DNA from: an uncultured Oceanospirillaceae bacterium
GTDB lineage: Bacteria; Pseudomonadota; Gammaproteobacteria; Pseudomonadales; Balneatricaceae
Reading direction: 5' to 3'
Assembly: GCA_913057435.1 (NCBI GenBank)
Contig: CAJXNY010000014.1
Location: forward strand, 1-64,000
DNA length: 64,000 nt
Both the position numbers and the translations under genes were made by a program. The notes below the pieces were generated by a model. It saw nothing but the letters and a program-made list of their open reading frames with translations, searched no databases and had not been told where the DNA came from. This document shows, piece after piece, positions 24,834 to 34,057 of this stretch (position 1 is the stretch's first letter; each line of letters starts with the position of its first letter).

Positions 24834-26804
24834 TCAGAAGTTGTACGCCACGCCAGCGTAAACTGAACGGCCATCTACCGTGCGGAATTTCAGCGTGCCC
24901 CGGCTGTAGCTGGCGCGATCTTCCAGGGTATTGGTCAGGTTCAGCGCATTGAGCCAGACCTGCCATGGGCCCTGGTCATACTGCAGCCGCAGGTTGATTC
25001 TTTCATCCCGCTTGAACGTGCCCGCTGGGCTATTGGCATCGTCGCTGAAGTAGCGGCTGTTTATATCCCCTTCAAGCTCGACGACCAGGTTGTTGATCGG
25101 CTCGATAGCCAGTCTTAAATTAAGGTGGTGCTTGGGTGAGCGGTTCAGCGAGTTACCACTGAAATCGCCTTTGCTGCTGACAAAGTGGTCATAGCGATTA
25201 CGGGCATAGGTATGGGTTAACCCCAGCCGCCAGTCGGCATTGCGCGGGGCATATTCGAGCACCGTTTCCAGCCCGCGTACCGTCACCTGACCGGCATTGG
25301 TGGTGCGCTCAACCTCAACGCCATTCTCAAAAAACTCCTGAGTGACCAGATAGTTTTCAATGGTGTTGTGATAAACCGAACTGTCGTAACTGATATCGCC
25401 GATACTGCCGCGCAGGCCAATTTCAATGTTAGTCGCCTGCTCGGGTTTCAGCAGCGGGTTACCGGTGCCCGGGTTAAACAGGTTACTCAGGCTGGGGGCG
25501 TAGAAACCCTCGGAAATATTGGCCCAGAGCATGGTGTGTGGGTTGAACTGCCAGCTGGCACCGAGCTTGGGCGACAGGTCACTAAAGCGGGCGCTGTCAG
25601 TGTAACTGCTGGAGGCCAGTTCAATGCTTTCATGACGTACACCGGCAGTGATGGTCAGCTTATCCAGCGGCGAAAATTGATACTGGCCAAACCAGGCGTC
25701 GATATCCAGATGGTTGATAAAGTGATCAGCGGGGCCACTTAAATTGAGGTCACTACGTGCGTACTGCAGTGTGTCCTGCTCACCCCGGTAAATATCGGTG
25801 CCAACAATCAGGTTTGATGCTTCGAAATCATGGCGATACATCAGCTTGCTGCCAATGCCCACATCATTCTCGTCTTGTGGGCCACGGAAGCGGGAGATGC
25901 CGACGGTGTCTTTTTCGCGCCATGACAGCGCCAGGTCGAGCGCGCCGCTGTCCAGCTGGTGTTCCAGCCGTAACGAGGCGCTGTCCTGTTCGTAATCAGT
26001 GGAAGAGCTGAGTGAACCAGCCTGTTTCGGGTCTGCAGCGATTTGCTCAGCGCTGAGATCACCCCGGGCGATCAGTGTCTCTTCCAGCCGTTCCAGCCGG
26101 GCGGTCAGTTCCGTGTCGTCATTGAAGCGGTAGCTGAACTTGCCGCTGGCCTGGTTGCGATCATTTTTAGTCCCTTCACGCAGACCATCCAGCCGACGTA
26201 AATTACCGTCAATAAAATAACCCATATCGCCCAGCTGGCCACCGCTGTTGATACCGTAACGCTCACGGTTAAACATACCGCTTTCCGCCCAGAGGCGGGT
26301 TTCTGTCTGCTCAGGGGCCGGGCGGGTCACCACATTGACCACGCCACCAAAGGCGTTGTTGCCATAGAGCGCTGATACCGGGCTTTTGATCACTTCTACC
26401 CGCTCTATATCGCTGGTATTCACCCGGTCCAGCCGCTGTGTTGCCCCTTCATAGGGGCTTTCCAGCGGGATGCCATCGACCATCGGAATGGTGTAGCTCT
26501 TGCCGCCATTGGGGATACGCAGGTTACGCACCTGGGTTTCACCAGGAATACGGTCCAGCAGCTCATCAGGGTCAACGAATTTTAGTCGCTCAATCTCTTC
26601 GGCACTCACAACATGGGCATTAATCGGTAGCTGCTTCAACGGCAGGCCACCCAGGTTGGCATTCTGGCTGGCATGGCTACCGACAACGGTCAGTGACTCA
26701 AGGCCGCGCTGGCTGCTGGTGTCGGTGGTGTGGGAGGCCTGTGCCGTAGTGGCACAGCTGGTGGCAGCCAGGCTGCAGAACAGATAAAGCGGGGAAACGC
26801 GCAT
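24834..26804 (-). CDS. TonB-dependent outer-membrane receptor
   Basis: A 656-residue receptor. A signal peptide (MRVSPLYLFCSLAATSCATT, cleaved near AQA-SH) is followed by a TonB-box-like ESLTVVGS, a plug (about 50-165, with IPMVDGIPL and SALYGNNAFGGVVNVVTR) and a 22-strand barrel ending in the Phe of GVAYNF. The start at 26804 has GGAG upstream. It should take up a metal chelate or cofactor with TonB energy. The divergent operon encodes a His-rich periplasmic protein, a membrane Fe-S protein and a DsbD-like protein, suggesting metal uptake followed by reduction. No Zur box or cobalamin riboswitch was found before it. Confidence 0.92.
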   Translation of the reverse strand: MRVSPLYLFCSLAATSCATTAQASHTTDTSSQRGLESLTVVGSHASQNANLGGLPLKQLPINAHVVSAEEIERLKFVDPDELLDRIPGETQVRNLRIPNGGKSYTIPMVDGIPLESPYEGATQRLDRVNTSDIERVEVIKSPVSALYGNNAFGGVVNVVTRPAPEQTETRLWAESGMFNRERYGINSGGQLGDMGYFIDGNLRRLDGLREGTKNDRNQASGKFSYRFNDDTELTARLERLEETLIARGDLSAEQIAADPKQAGSLSSSTDYEQDSASLRLEHQLDSGALDLALSWREKDTVGISRFRGPQDENDVGIGSKLMYRHDFEASNLIVGTDIYRGEQDTLQYARSDLNLSGPADHFINHLDIDAWFGQYQFSPLDKLTITAGVRHESIELASSSYTDSARFSDLSPKLGASWQFNPHTMLWANISEGFYAPSLSNLFNPGTGNPLLKPEQATNIEIGLRGSIGDISYDSSVYHNTIENYLVTQEFFENGVEVERTTNAGQVTVRGLETVLEYAPRNADWRLGLTHTYARNRYDHFVSSKGDFSGNSLNRSPKHHLNLRLAIEPINNLVVELEGDINSRYFSDDANSPAGTFKRDERINLRLQYDQGPWQVWLNALNLTNTLEDRASYSRGTLKFRTVDGRSVYAGVAYNF

Positions 26805-26933
26805 TGGTAACTCCATGTACAACAAGGGCGGCCTGCCAGGTGGCTAGCTGCGCTACGGAAGGGGCGCAGCGCCGGGCTGTTGTCACTGAAAGGGCAGGCT
26901 TCAGGTGGGCGCACTATACGGGCCTGGCACCCT

Positions 26934-27001
26934 GTCATGAATGTGACATGTTGTCGCAGCCTGGCGGCTGAAAGACTCCGCACTGTGACAATATGCCACA
27001 T
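26934..27001. promoter_or_regulatory. Two dyads in the divergent TonB receptor/operon region
   Basis: TGTCATGAATGTGACA (26934-26949) and TGTGACAATATGCCACA (26985-27001) are inverted repeats built on TGTSA half-sites, between the receptor gene and the divergent three-gene operon. They are candidates for a shared regulator; the second faintly resembles a CRP-type site. Confidence 0.4.
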
Positions 27002-27059
27002 CGGTGTTTGCCCGGCGGGTCGATAGAATGCGCGCAAATTTCCATGGATAGGTTGTGTT

Positions 27060-27881
27060 ATGAAGCTTTTGCGTACCTGTTGGCCGGTGTTGCTGGCGCT
27101 CTATCTACCGGCGGCCCAGGCACAGCTGATCTGGCAACCGGTGGCCGCTGCATCAGATGCTCACCGCGGGCATGGTGGGCATGGTAAACGCCCTGCAGGT
27201 AAGCCATTTCAGCTACAGGGCGAGATGAGCGGGCAGCCTGAAATCGTACTCTACCAGCCTGACCTGAGTTCCCAGCCATTAATACTGGCGGGTAATCAGG
27301 TCAGTGTTCGTTCGACCGGGGTGAATAATTACCATGCGCTGGTGGCCAGGCAGACGACAGCAACCACTGAGTCCGTGGCAATACGCTATGTGTATCTCAA
27401 TGGTAAACCCTCCGGCCACTCGCCATCTGAACTGCTGGCGCAGCCATTATCCCGGCTGGAAATCGTGCCAGCCCCGTTACCCCGCGAACATCGACGCTAT
27501 GAAAGCCGAAAATCATACCGCTTTGAAGTGCGCTTTGATCAGCAGCTGATGCCACAGCAGCCGATTATGTTTAGCACCCAGGCCGGTACCCGGCTGGATT
27601 TACTAACGGACGATAACGGCATACTGGCGCTGGTATTACCCGAAGATTTTGCCGAGATAAAAAAAGGCCGCCGTAACAACCGCCCACTGGAGTGGCAACT
27701 GACAACCTATATCCGTGATCAGGGGGTACTTTTTAATACCAGCCTGAGCGCCCCTTACCACCCGAGTCCGGCCAATTGGCAGCGCTATGGCCTGGGTCTG
27801 GCGGTGGCCATACTCGGGTTTGGCGTGGGCCTGGGAGTAAATCGCCGGTTACCGGTACAGTCACGGAGAAAAGCGAAATGA
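27060..27881 (+). CDS. Periplasmic, membrane-anchored His-containing protein of unknown function
   Basis: A 273-residue protein with a signal peptide (to about residue 20, AAQA), a His/Gly-rich stretch near 39-47 (HRGHGGHGK) that could bind metal, beta-rich domains including a transthyretin/DUF4198-like part (TRLDLLTDDNGILALVLPED), and a C-terminal transmembrane helix (LGLAVAILGFGVGLGV) followed by a basic tail. It is therefore a periplasmic domain anchored in the inner membrane. It overlaps the next gene by ATGA, so the three genes form a tight operon divergent from the TonB receptor. A metal-handling role is inferred from histidines and context. Confidence 0.7.
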   Translation: MKLLRTCWPVLLALYLPAAQAQLIWQPVAAASDAHRGHGGHGKRPAGKPFQLQGEMSGQPEIVLYQPDLSSQPLILAGNQVSVRSTGVNNYHALVARQTTATTESVAIRYVYLNGKPSGHSPSELLAQPLSRLEIVPAPLPREHRRYESRKSYRFEVRFDQQLMPQQPIMFSTQAGTRLDLLTDDNGILALVLPEDFAEIKKGRRNNRPLEWQLTTYIRDQGVLFNTSLSAPYHPSPANWQRYGLGLAVAILGFGVGLGVNRRLPVQSRRKAK

Positions 27882-28951
27882 CTCTGACTAATCTCACCCT
27901 GTTACGCCGGGCAGTCCAGTTACTGGCCTTTGTTTTTCTGGTTTATGGGGCTGCGGTGATGGGCGTGTACGCGGCGGATAAACTGTCGGGTGCGTTACCG
28001 TCGCTGGCCTGTGCCTACGATGAGAAAGGGGCGGATTATTGTGCGCTGATCCCTTTGCAACACCAGGTGGGCCATGGCCTGGGACGGGCGATGGACAGCG
28101 GCAACTGGCTGATGTTCTTCCTGCCGATCCTGACCACCCTTGGCACCTTCCTGTTGATGTTTGTGGTGCTCAATAAAGCCTTTTGCGGCTGGATATGCCC
28201 GCTGGGTTTTTTTCAGGAAGTGGTGCATCTGATTGGCCAGAAGCTGGGGCTGCGAAACGTAAACCGTTTATCCGATAGCTGGGTGGATAAACTTCGGCCG
28301 GTGAAATGGCTGATGCTGGGCGTACTGGTGTTCGGATTGCCAGCACTGAGCAGCCTGGGGTTTGTCAGCAAGGAACTGGGCGACCCGTTCTGCAAAATAT
28401 GCCCCAGCCGGATTATGACAACACTGGTCAGCGGCACTAATGAGCAACTGTATGTAGATACCGCCAGCTACCCCTATATGGCATTGTCGGTGATAGGTGA
28501 TTTTCTGTTTGGTCTGATGGTGGCCATGGCGCTGACGCTGCGCCAGCCATTCTGCCGGATCTGCCCATTGCTGGCCATGCACGCCCTGTTTCGTAAACTG
28601 GGCATGGCCCGGCTGGTAAAGCAGGGCAGTGCCCGCTGTGATAAATGCGGGCTGTGTGCCCAGGCCTGCCCGATGGACATTCGAGAGCTGCAAACTGACT
28701 TTAACGATACCGACAAACCCCAGGATATAACGCTGGCGGACTGCACCCTCTGTGGCCGCTGTGTGGAGTTCTGCCCGGACAAGGACGTACTGCAAATTCG
28801 TTACCTGAATTTACCGTTGTTCAGTGCGGACCCGCAGTATTTCAAACAGCGTAATAAAGCCCAGAAAAGCTGGGATAAGATCAGTATTACGGACCTGACA
28901 GTACGCCCAGTTACAAAAGCAGCAAAACCCGGTAAAGGAGGCTCTGCATGA
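27878..28951 (+). CDS. NapH/NosR-type membrane 4Fe-4S protein
   Basis: A 357-residue inner-membrane protein with about five hydrophobic segments. It has membrane-proximal cysteine pairs (FCGWICPLGFF, DPFCKICPSR, QPFCRICPLL) and a C-terminal two-cluster ferredoxin domain (CDKCGLCAQACPMDI and CTLCGRCVEFCPD). It resembles NapH/NosR/CcoG proteins that pass electrons from the quinol pool or cytoplasm across the membrane. The start at 27878 overlaps the preceding stop and has GGAG upstream. With no nap or nos genes here, it may reduce a metal brought in by the divergent TonB receptor. Confidence 0.82.
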   Translation: MTLTNLTLLRRAVQLLAFVFLVYGAAVMGVYAADKLSGALPSLACAYDEKGADYCALIPLQHQVGHGLGRAMDSGNWLMFFLPILTTLGTFLLMFVVLNKAFCGWICPLGFFQEVVHLIGQKLGLRNVNRLSDSWVDKLRPVKWLMLGVLVFGLPALSSLGFVSKELGDPFCKICPSRIMTTLVSGTNEQLYVDTASYPYMALSVIGDFLFGLMVAMALTLRQPFCRICPLLAMHALFRKLGMARLVKQGSARCDKCGLCAQACPMDIRELQTDFNDTDKPQDITLADCTLCGRCVEFCPDKDVLQIRYLNLPLFSADPQYFKQRNKAQKSWDKISITDLTVRPVTKAAKPGKGGSA

Positions 28952-29667
28952 CGGCGGACCTGTTCGGTGCCGGGGTGCTGGGAGCGTTTCTGATTGGCCT
29001 GAGTTTTGGCAGTGGGCCCTGCAATCTGACCTGTCTGCCTTATCTGGGCCCAGTGCTGCTGGGGCCGGCGGCCAGTCAGCCGTTTCGAGCGTTGATTGTG
29101 CCGTTCATGCTGGGCCGTTTGCTTGGTTACATGGTGTTAGGAGGGATCGCCGGCTGGCTGGGGGCGTCGGTTGAACAAATGCTGGTCCATCCTGTGCTGC
29201 CTCTGGGAGTCGCCGCGCTGACTGCCTGGCTGGCTTTTCGGTTATTTATGCAAGCTGGGCAAAGTGGGTGTCAGGCTCCCGTGTCGGTAAGCGCTGTCAT
29301 GGTGACGCCCCGTCCACAAATGATCGCCACGGATGCCGACAACATGCCGTCTGAACGTAATGGACTACAGCTGTTGTTGCTGGGCGGCTCGCTGGCACTG
29401 AACCCTTGTGTACCGTTGCTTGGATTGCTGGCTGCTGCGGCTCAGAGTGGCGACCCTGTAATGGGCGCTGGTCTGGCGATGGCATTTGGCCTGGGGGCCA
29501 TTGTGATACCGGTGTTACTGGTGCGTTACGGGGTGGCCTTGCTCGGGCAGGAATTACGTCGCCAGCTGGCGCACCAACAGGCAGTCCTGACGCGTATCGG
29601 GGCGTTATTGTTATTGTTTCTGGCGATCAGCACCGGATTTCAGGGCCTGCAGATGGCTGCGGGCTAA
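28948..29667 (+). CDS. DsbD/CcdA- or TauE-like membrane protein
   Basis: A 239-residue protein with six predicted hydrophobic segments and no soluble domain. Cysteines in GSGPCNLTCLP (helix 1) and LNPCVPLLG (helix 4) resemble the CcdA/DsbD pattern in which a cysteine in each repeat half forms a transmembrane thiol relay; databases often name such proteins sulfite exporter TauE/SafE. It overlaps the Fe-S protein gene by ATGA, so the three-gene cassette is translationally coupled. It likely moves reducing power into the periplasm. Extra cysteines occur in a loop (QSGCQAP). Confidence 0.78.
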   Translation: MTADLFGAGVLGAFLIGLSFGSGPCNLTCLPYLGPVLLGPAASQPFRALIVPFMLGRLLGYMVLGGIAGWLGASVEQMLVHPVLPLGVAALTAWLAFRLFMQAGQSGCQAPVSVSAVMVTPRPQMIATDADNMPSERNGLQLLLLGGSLALNPCVPLLGLLAAAAQSGDPVMGAGLAMAFGLGAIVIPVLLVRYGVALLGQELRRQLAHQQAVLTRIGALLLLFLAISTGFQGLQMAAG

Positions 29668-29869
29668 CGCGCCGGGATACTTTTCTAAGGAGTGCTATTC
29701 CTGTAATGACAGTCGTGCTTCTTTGGCGGACTCACAGGTAATGTAATTAACCGCTACTGATCGAAAGTTTAGCTTGCCTGTTTTAGATGAGGAGCGTTTA
29801 ATTCTGGGCTTACAGGGACACTTATCGTTTTTCGCTTCAATAAGTGAAGTTATGTACCAGGATAGCGTA

Positions 29870-31567
29870 ATGACATTATTGCAATCATTTAAAATTTCTA
29901 CTCGAGTCTACCTTTTTGCGGCGATTGAGCTGGCACTGCTGGTGGCAGTGGCAACCGTGGCGCTGGTTCAGATGAATAAAATAGGTACTGAACTGGTTGA
30001 TATCGCTGAAGAAGATATTCCAATTACCAATATGATCGCGCAGATCACTGAGCATAACCTCGAACAGGTGGTGATATTTGAGCGAGGATTAGCGGCAGGT
30101 TTTGCGGAAAAAAATAACCTGTCAGCACATGACAGCCTTGCCCAGCTCAGAGCAACCTTTGAAGGGCTCGCACACAAGGTTGATACGGAATTTAAAGCAG
30201 CAGAAGCTAAGGTTGATGAGGCGATCCGCCTTTCGCATTCAGCTGAGGCTGTCGCTTTATTTCGCTCACTGCGAACAGAGTTAACCTCGATTGATCGTGA
30301 GCATCAGCAGTATAACGATACGGCTTTAAAGCTGTTCGAGTTGCTGATGCGGGGGGAGGTGACCAGTGCCTATCGTCAGGCACAGCCTCTTGTAGCCCTT
30401 GAAATACGTATTGAGCATGAGCTCAGTGCGGCGTTGAGTTCGGTGCAGCAACTGACCCAGAACGCAGCCAAAAAGGCTGAAGCTGATGAGCAGGACGGCG
30501 CCACGCTGATTCTGATTATGGCGGCAGTGGCGCTAGTGATCTCGTTAATTTTGCCGTTTGTTATTGCCAGCGCCATCTCCGGGCCGGTGTTGTCGATGCG
30601 TGATCGTATCCTCGATCTGGTCAATGGGGATGGAGATCTGCGGCTGCGGCTGGAAGATAAGGCCACAGATGAAACAGGCCAGACAGCTCACGCATTTAAC
30701 CAGCTGCTACAGAAACTGGCCGACATGATTCGTACCATTGGCCAGACCTCAGATCAGCTGTGTGAGCGTTCAGTGCAGACCGTTGAGGTGATGGATAATA
30801 CCTGCGTTTATGTTGATCGCCAGCAGCAGGAAACGGAGATGGTGGCCGCTGCGGTAGAGGAAATGGCCGCAACCGTTGCTGAAGTGGCGAAAAGTACCGA
30901 ACGTGCAGCCCAGCTTGGTCAGGTCGTGCTGGAACAGGTGTCTGAAGGAATGGTATCAGCTTCAGACAGCCAGGTGATCATGCAGAGCCTGAGTGATGAT
31001 GTGTCTAATGCGGCTGATGTGATTACCTCACTGGCCAGTGAAACTGACCGCATTAACAGGGTACTGGAAGCCATCAAGGGCATTGCCGAGCAGACTAACC
31101 TGCTGGCTTTGAATGCGGCGATCGAGGCGGCCCGTGCCGGTGAACGTGGCCGTGGCTTTGCTGTGGTTGCCGATGAAGTACGCGAACTGGCACAGCGCAC
31201 GCAAAGCTCAACCCAGGATATACAGGCATTGCTTGAGAGCTTGCAGGTACAGGCTAAGCAGGCGGTAGAGACCATGCAGCGTGGCCAGCAGAATGCGGTA
31301 GATTGCCTTGAAAAAGCCAAGGCGACATCCGAGGCACTGGAAACCGGCTCCCAGGCGGTAAAAGAAATTGCTGAACTGAACACGCATATTGCATCGGCTT
31401 CTGAGCAACAGGCGGAAGTGGCGCTGGAGATCAACCAGAACCTGGTACGCATTACCGAAGTGGCCAACCATACCAGTGACGGTGCCCAGCGCACCTCTGA
31501 GGCCAGTAAAGGAATGGAGCAGTCATTGCAGGATTTACGTCAGTTTGTCGGTCAGTTTAAAGTCTGA
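29870..31567 (+). CDS. Methyl-accepting chemotaxis protein
   Basis: A 565-residue chemoreceptor. TM1 is at about 14-34, a helical periplasmic sensor at 35-210 (four-helix type, starting [15 protein letters not shown]), TM2 at about 211-233, then HAMP ([20 protein letters not shown]), and a cytoplasmic signalling domain whose hairpin tip has [20 protein letters not shown] and [15 protein letters not shown]. The start at 29870 has AGGA seven bases upstream; the frame extends to 29774 without a comparable site. No C-terminal NWETF-like pentapeptide is present. The ligand is unknown. Confidence 0.92.
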   Translation: MTLLQSFKISTRVYLFAAIELALLVAVATVALVQMNKIGTELVDIAEEDIPITNMIAQITEHNLEQVVIFERGLAAGFAEKNNLSAHDSLAQLRATFEGLAHKVDTEFKAAEAKVDEAIRLSHSAEAVALFRSLRTELTSIDREHQQYNDTALKLFELLMRGEVTSAYRQAQPLVALEIRIEHELSAALSSVQQLTQNAAKKAEADEQDGATLILIMAAVALVISLILPFVIASAISGPVLSMRDRILDLVNGDGDLRLRLEDKATDETGQTAHAFNQLLQKLADMIRTIGQTSDQLCERSVQTVEVMDNTCVYVDRQQQETEMVAAAVEEMAATVAEVAKSTERAAQLGQVVLEQVSEGMVSASDSQVIMQSLSDDVSNAADVITSLASETDRINRVLEAIKGIAEQTNLLALNAAIEAARAGERGRGFAVVADEVRELAQRTQSSTQDIQALLESLQVQAKQAVETMQRGQQNAVDCLEKAKATSEALETGSQAVKEIAELNTHIASASEQQAEVALEINQNLVRITEVANHTSDGAQRTSEASKGMEQSLQDLRQFVGQFKV

Positions 31568-31725
31568 GTGAGCTTACATCCAGGGGCTTCCCCATCCGCT
31601 ATGCTATTGGTCATCCGCTCCCCCAGCGGATGGCCAATCCTGACCGTTTCGCAGCAAAGCTGACCGGCCATTGTTGTTGCTGCGGTCATAGTTGAACTGC
31701 ACCACGTATTGATTCGTACCCTCTG

Positions 31726-32658
31726 TCACTTGCCCCAATTGAGAAACCTATCCGAATTTTCGAGAACATCCTCGATACGTGCGCGCAGCAGCTCGGCAAA
31801 TTCCATGGTGATCATGGAGGAGGGTTTGTCGGATGGGAACATCAGGCCGATGCGCAGGTGTACATCGGGTTCAAAGCGGCGGAATACCACTTTGCCTGGT
31901 TGGGCGTAGCTGGTGTAGCTGACGGCTGAGATCGGGTCGATCACTGAAACGCCCAGTCCCCGTTCTACAAACTGTAAGGCTGGGGTAAAGAAGCGGGTTT
32001 GCAGGCGGACGTTCATACGGTGGCCGCTGGCTTCGAACAGCTGCATCAGGTCGTGGAAAATCATGTGGTCTGGATGCAGGGTGATCATCGGTTCGTCATC
32101 CAGCATGGCGGGGGTGATGATGTCCTGTTCAGCCAGTGGGTGGTTTGCAGGCAGGGCGCAGATACAGAGTAACTCGAACAACTGGTTTTTGCCGCTTTTA
32201 GACTGGTGGGTAGACATTTCTGCCAGCCCCATGTCGTACTGATTAGAAGCAATCCACTCGACCACGGCATCAGAGGTACGGGTTTGCAGAGAGGCCTGTA
32301 TTTTGGGGTGCTCTTCCAGGAAGTCGGCCAGGATGTCGGGTACAAAAAAGCTGGAAGGGCCCGGCATGCAACCGATGCGCAGAAAGCCGTACTGCTTATT
32401 CTGAATGTCCTGAACGGTCTGGCTCACATCCTGGATACGGGAGAAAATCGCTTCTATCTCTTTGTACAGGTAGTCAGCTTCAGGGGTGGGATAGAGGCGT
32501 TTCTTATACCGCTCAAACAGCTGGAAACCAATATCACTTTCCAGTGAGCTGATCATCATGCTCACCGCCGGCTGAGTTCGAAATAGCTGCTTGGCGGCCT
32601 GCGAAACCGAACCGGTCAGCATTACCGCACGAAAGGCTTCCATCTGTTTGAGATTCAT
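31726..32658 (-). CDS. LysR-family regulator
   Basis: A 310-residue LTTR. The N-terminal winged helix is MEAFRAVMLTGSVSQAAKQL with FRTQPAVSMMISSLE; the effector domain starts near residue 92 (YGFLRIGCMPGPSS). It is encoded downstream of tctBAC on the same strand but after a 336-base gap with its own AT-rich promoter region, so it is probably transcribed separately. It is the likely regulator of the tct genes and of the divergent ridA cluster. The effector is probably the transported acid (inference). Confidence 0.88.
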   Translation of the reverse strand: MNLKQMEAFRAVMLTGSVSQAAKQLFRTQPAVSMMISSLESDIGFQLFERYKKRLYPTPEADYLYKEIEAIFSRIQDVSQTVQDIQNKQYGFLRIGCMPGPSSFFVPDILADFLEEHPKIQASLQTRTSDAVVEWIASNQYDMGLAEMSTHQSKSGKNQLFELLCICALPANHPLAEQDIITPAMLDDEPMITLHPDHMIFHDLMQLFEASGHRMNVRLQTRFFTPALQFVERGLGVSVIDPISAVSYTSYAQPGKVVFRRFEPDVHLRIGLMFPSDKPSSMITMEFAELLRARIEDVLENSDRFLNWGK

Positions 32659-32994
32659 TGCTCTGCCTTAAAATATTAACTTAGCTGATGGATAGTAATA
32701 AAAATAAGTGATTAATTATGTTATTGGCAAAATATACCGCACATCAGCTCTTAATGCCCGTGCATAGAGTGCTGCCTCAGATGTGATTGGTGGCGTATAG
32801 CAGGTCAGAAAGGGATTGATAAAATCGAGCAGAGCTTCAGGAGGGGGCAATTTCGATTGAGGGCTATGAATGAAAAATCGGGGATCAGGTTAATTTCAGA
32901 GCACGGACCTTCAGAACCTGTTTGTTCAGAACAGGGTATCGCAGCAGCCCAATGCACTGAGGCATTGGGTGCCGCTAAAGAACGGTTGTAGCCG
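32659..32994. other. Intergenic region between tctC and the LysR gene
   Basis: No gene is seen here. Bases 32948-32969 form a perfect 8-bp stem (CCCAATGC/GCATTGGG) just after tctC, and 32917-32935 form a CCTGTT/AACAGG stem; either may end the tct mRNA, although neither has a U-tract. Bases 32665-32750 are AT-rich and probably hold the LysR gene promoter. Confidence 0.5.
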
Positions 32995-33945
32995 TTACTT
33001 TTTGCTAACGCGCGCTGCTTCGTCTGTGTAGATCTTGTAGGTTTCTTCCAGGTCTGAAACCCACTCAGGACCGTGGCGGAAGTCCACAAGCGCGCCAATG
33101 TTCTGGTAAGCCGCAAGCACCTTGGGATCCTTCATTGCCTTGGCGGTAGCAGCGGTCAGTTTGTCTATGACTTCCTGAGGCACACCTTTGGGTGCAAATA
33201 AACCAGACCATCCGCCAAAGCTGCCCTTGATACCGTAATCTGCGAAGGTCGGTACCCCAGGAAATGCATCCATTTTCTGGTTAATAACAAGCGCGCGTGC
33301 ACGGTCGGCTTTTACATGCGGGCCAAATGCAGGCGGAAAGGAAAGCGCGGAATCGATGTGGCCACCTACCACGGAAACCATAGAATCTGCTGCACTTTTA
33401 GCGTGTACGTATTTCGTTGTGTAACCGGCCTGGTTGGCAATAATGTTCGCCATGATAGTGCCGGAAGAGGATGCACCCCAGGAGCCCTGGGTCACTCTTT
33501 TACTCTTCGCACCAGTGATAAAGTCATCAAATGTTTTATAAGGGCTATCTTTGGCTACGACTATAGCCAGCGGAACAGAGGTGTATTTTACAACCGGCGT
33601 AAAGGTATCAAAGTTGTATGGAGTGTTGCTGAAGTTCGGAGTCACCAGCATGTTACTCAAACCCGCGTTGATCAGCGTGTAGCCGTCGTTTTTAGCACGA
33701 GCTACAAACGAGGTACCAACCACACCGCCGCCACCGGTCTTGTTGATTACAACGACCGGAACACCCAACTCTTTCTCTACTGCATCGGCCCAGATACGGG
33801 TAGTCAGATCAGAGTCACCACCAGCACCCCAAGGGACGATAACGTTGATCGGTTTCTCTGGGTAGGCTGCCAGTACTGCACCCGATGCAAATGTGACGGT
33901 TACTGCTGCAGTCAGCGTTGCCAGTGTTTTGTTAAGGTTTTTCAT
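32995..33945 (-). CDS. tctC: TctC-type solute-binding protein
   Basis: A 316-residue periplasmic binding protein of the tripartite tricarboxylate transporter family. It has a signal peptide (cleavage near GAVLA-AYPEKP), then PINVIVPWGAGGDSDLTTR, the first binding loop typical of TctC/Bug proteins, and a GGGGVVGTSF second loop. Bug proteins bind dicarboxylates, tricarboxylates and amino acids such as Asp, Glu or pyroglutamate. It is the third gene of tctB-tctA-tctC; the more common order puts tctC first. A 112-base gap after tctA may allow differential expression. Confidence 0.92.
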   Translation of the reverse strand: MKNLNKTLATLTAAVTVTFASGAVLAAYPEKPINVIVPWGAGGDSDLTTRIWADAVEKELGVPVVVINKTGGGGVVGTSFVARAKNDGYTLINAGLSNMLVTPNFSNTPYNFDTFTPVVKYTSVPLAIVVAKDSPYKTFDDFITGAKSKRVTQGSWGASSSGTIMANIIANQAGYTTKYVHAKSAADSMVSVVGGHIDSALSFPPAFGPHVKADRARALVINQKMDAFPGVPTFADYGIKGSFGGWSGLFAPKGVPQEVIDKLTAATAKAMKDPKVLAAYQNIGALVDFRHGPEWVSDLEETYKIYTDEAARVSKK

Positions 33946-34057
33946 GGTTACTTCCTTCGATTTATTTTTATTTACGTTTAACGGTCTTCACATGGATATG
34001 CGGCCTTTGTCTGGGGCCTGGGAGTTACGATCCTGTGAAGGGGGCTTGGTTTTCTGC

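Noticed and set aside
26805-27059. Cobalamin riboswitch before the TonB receptor
   Set aside because: I looked for a B12-box-like core on the receptor strand and found no convincing match; the leader is also short.
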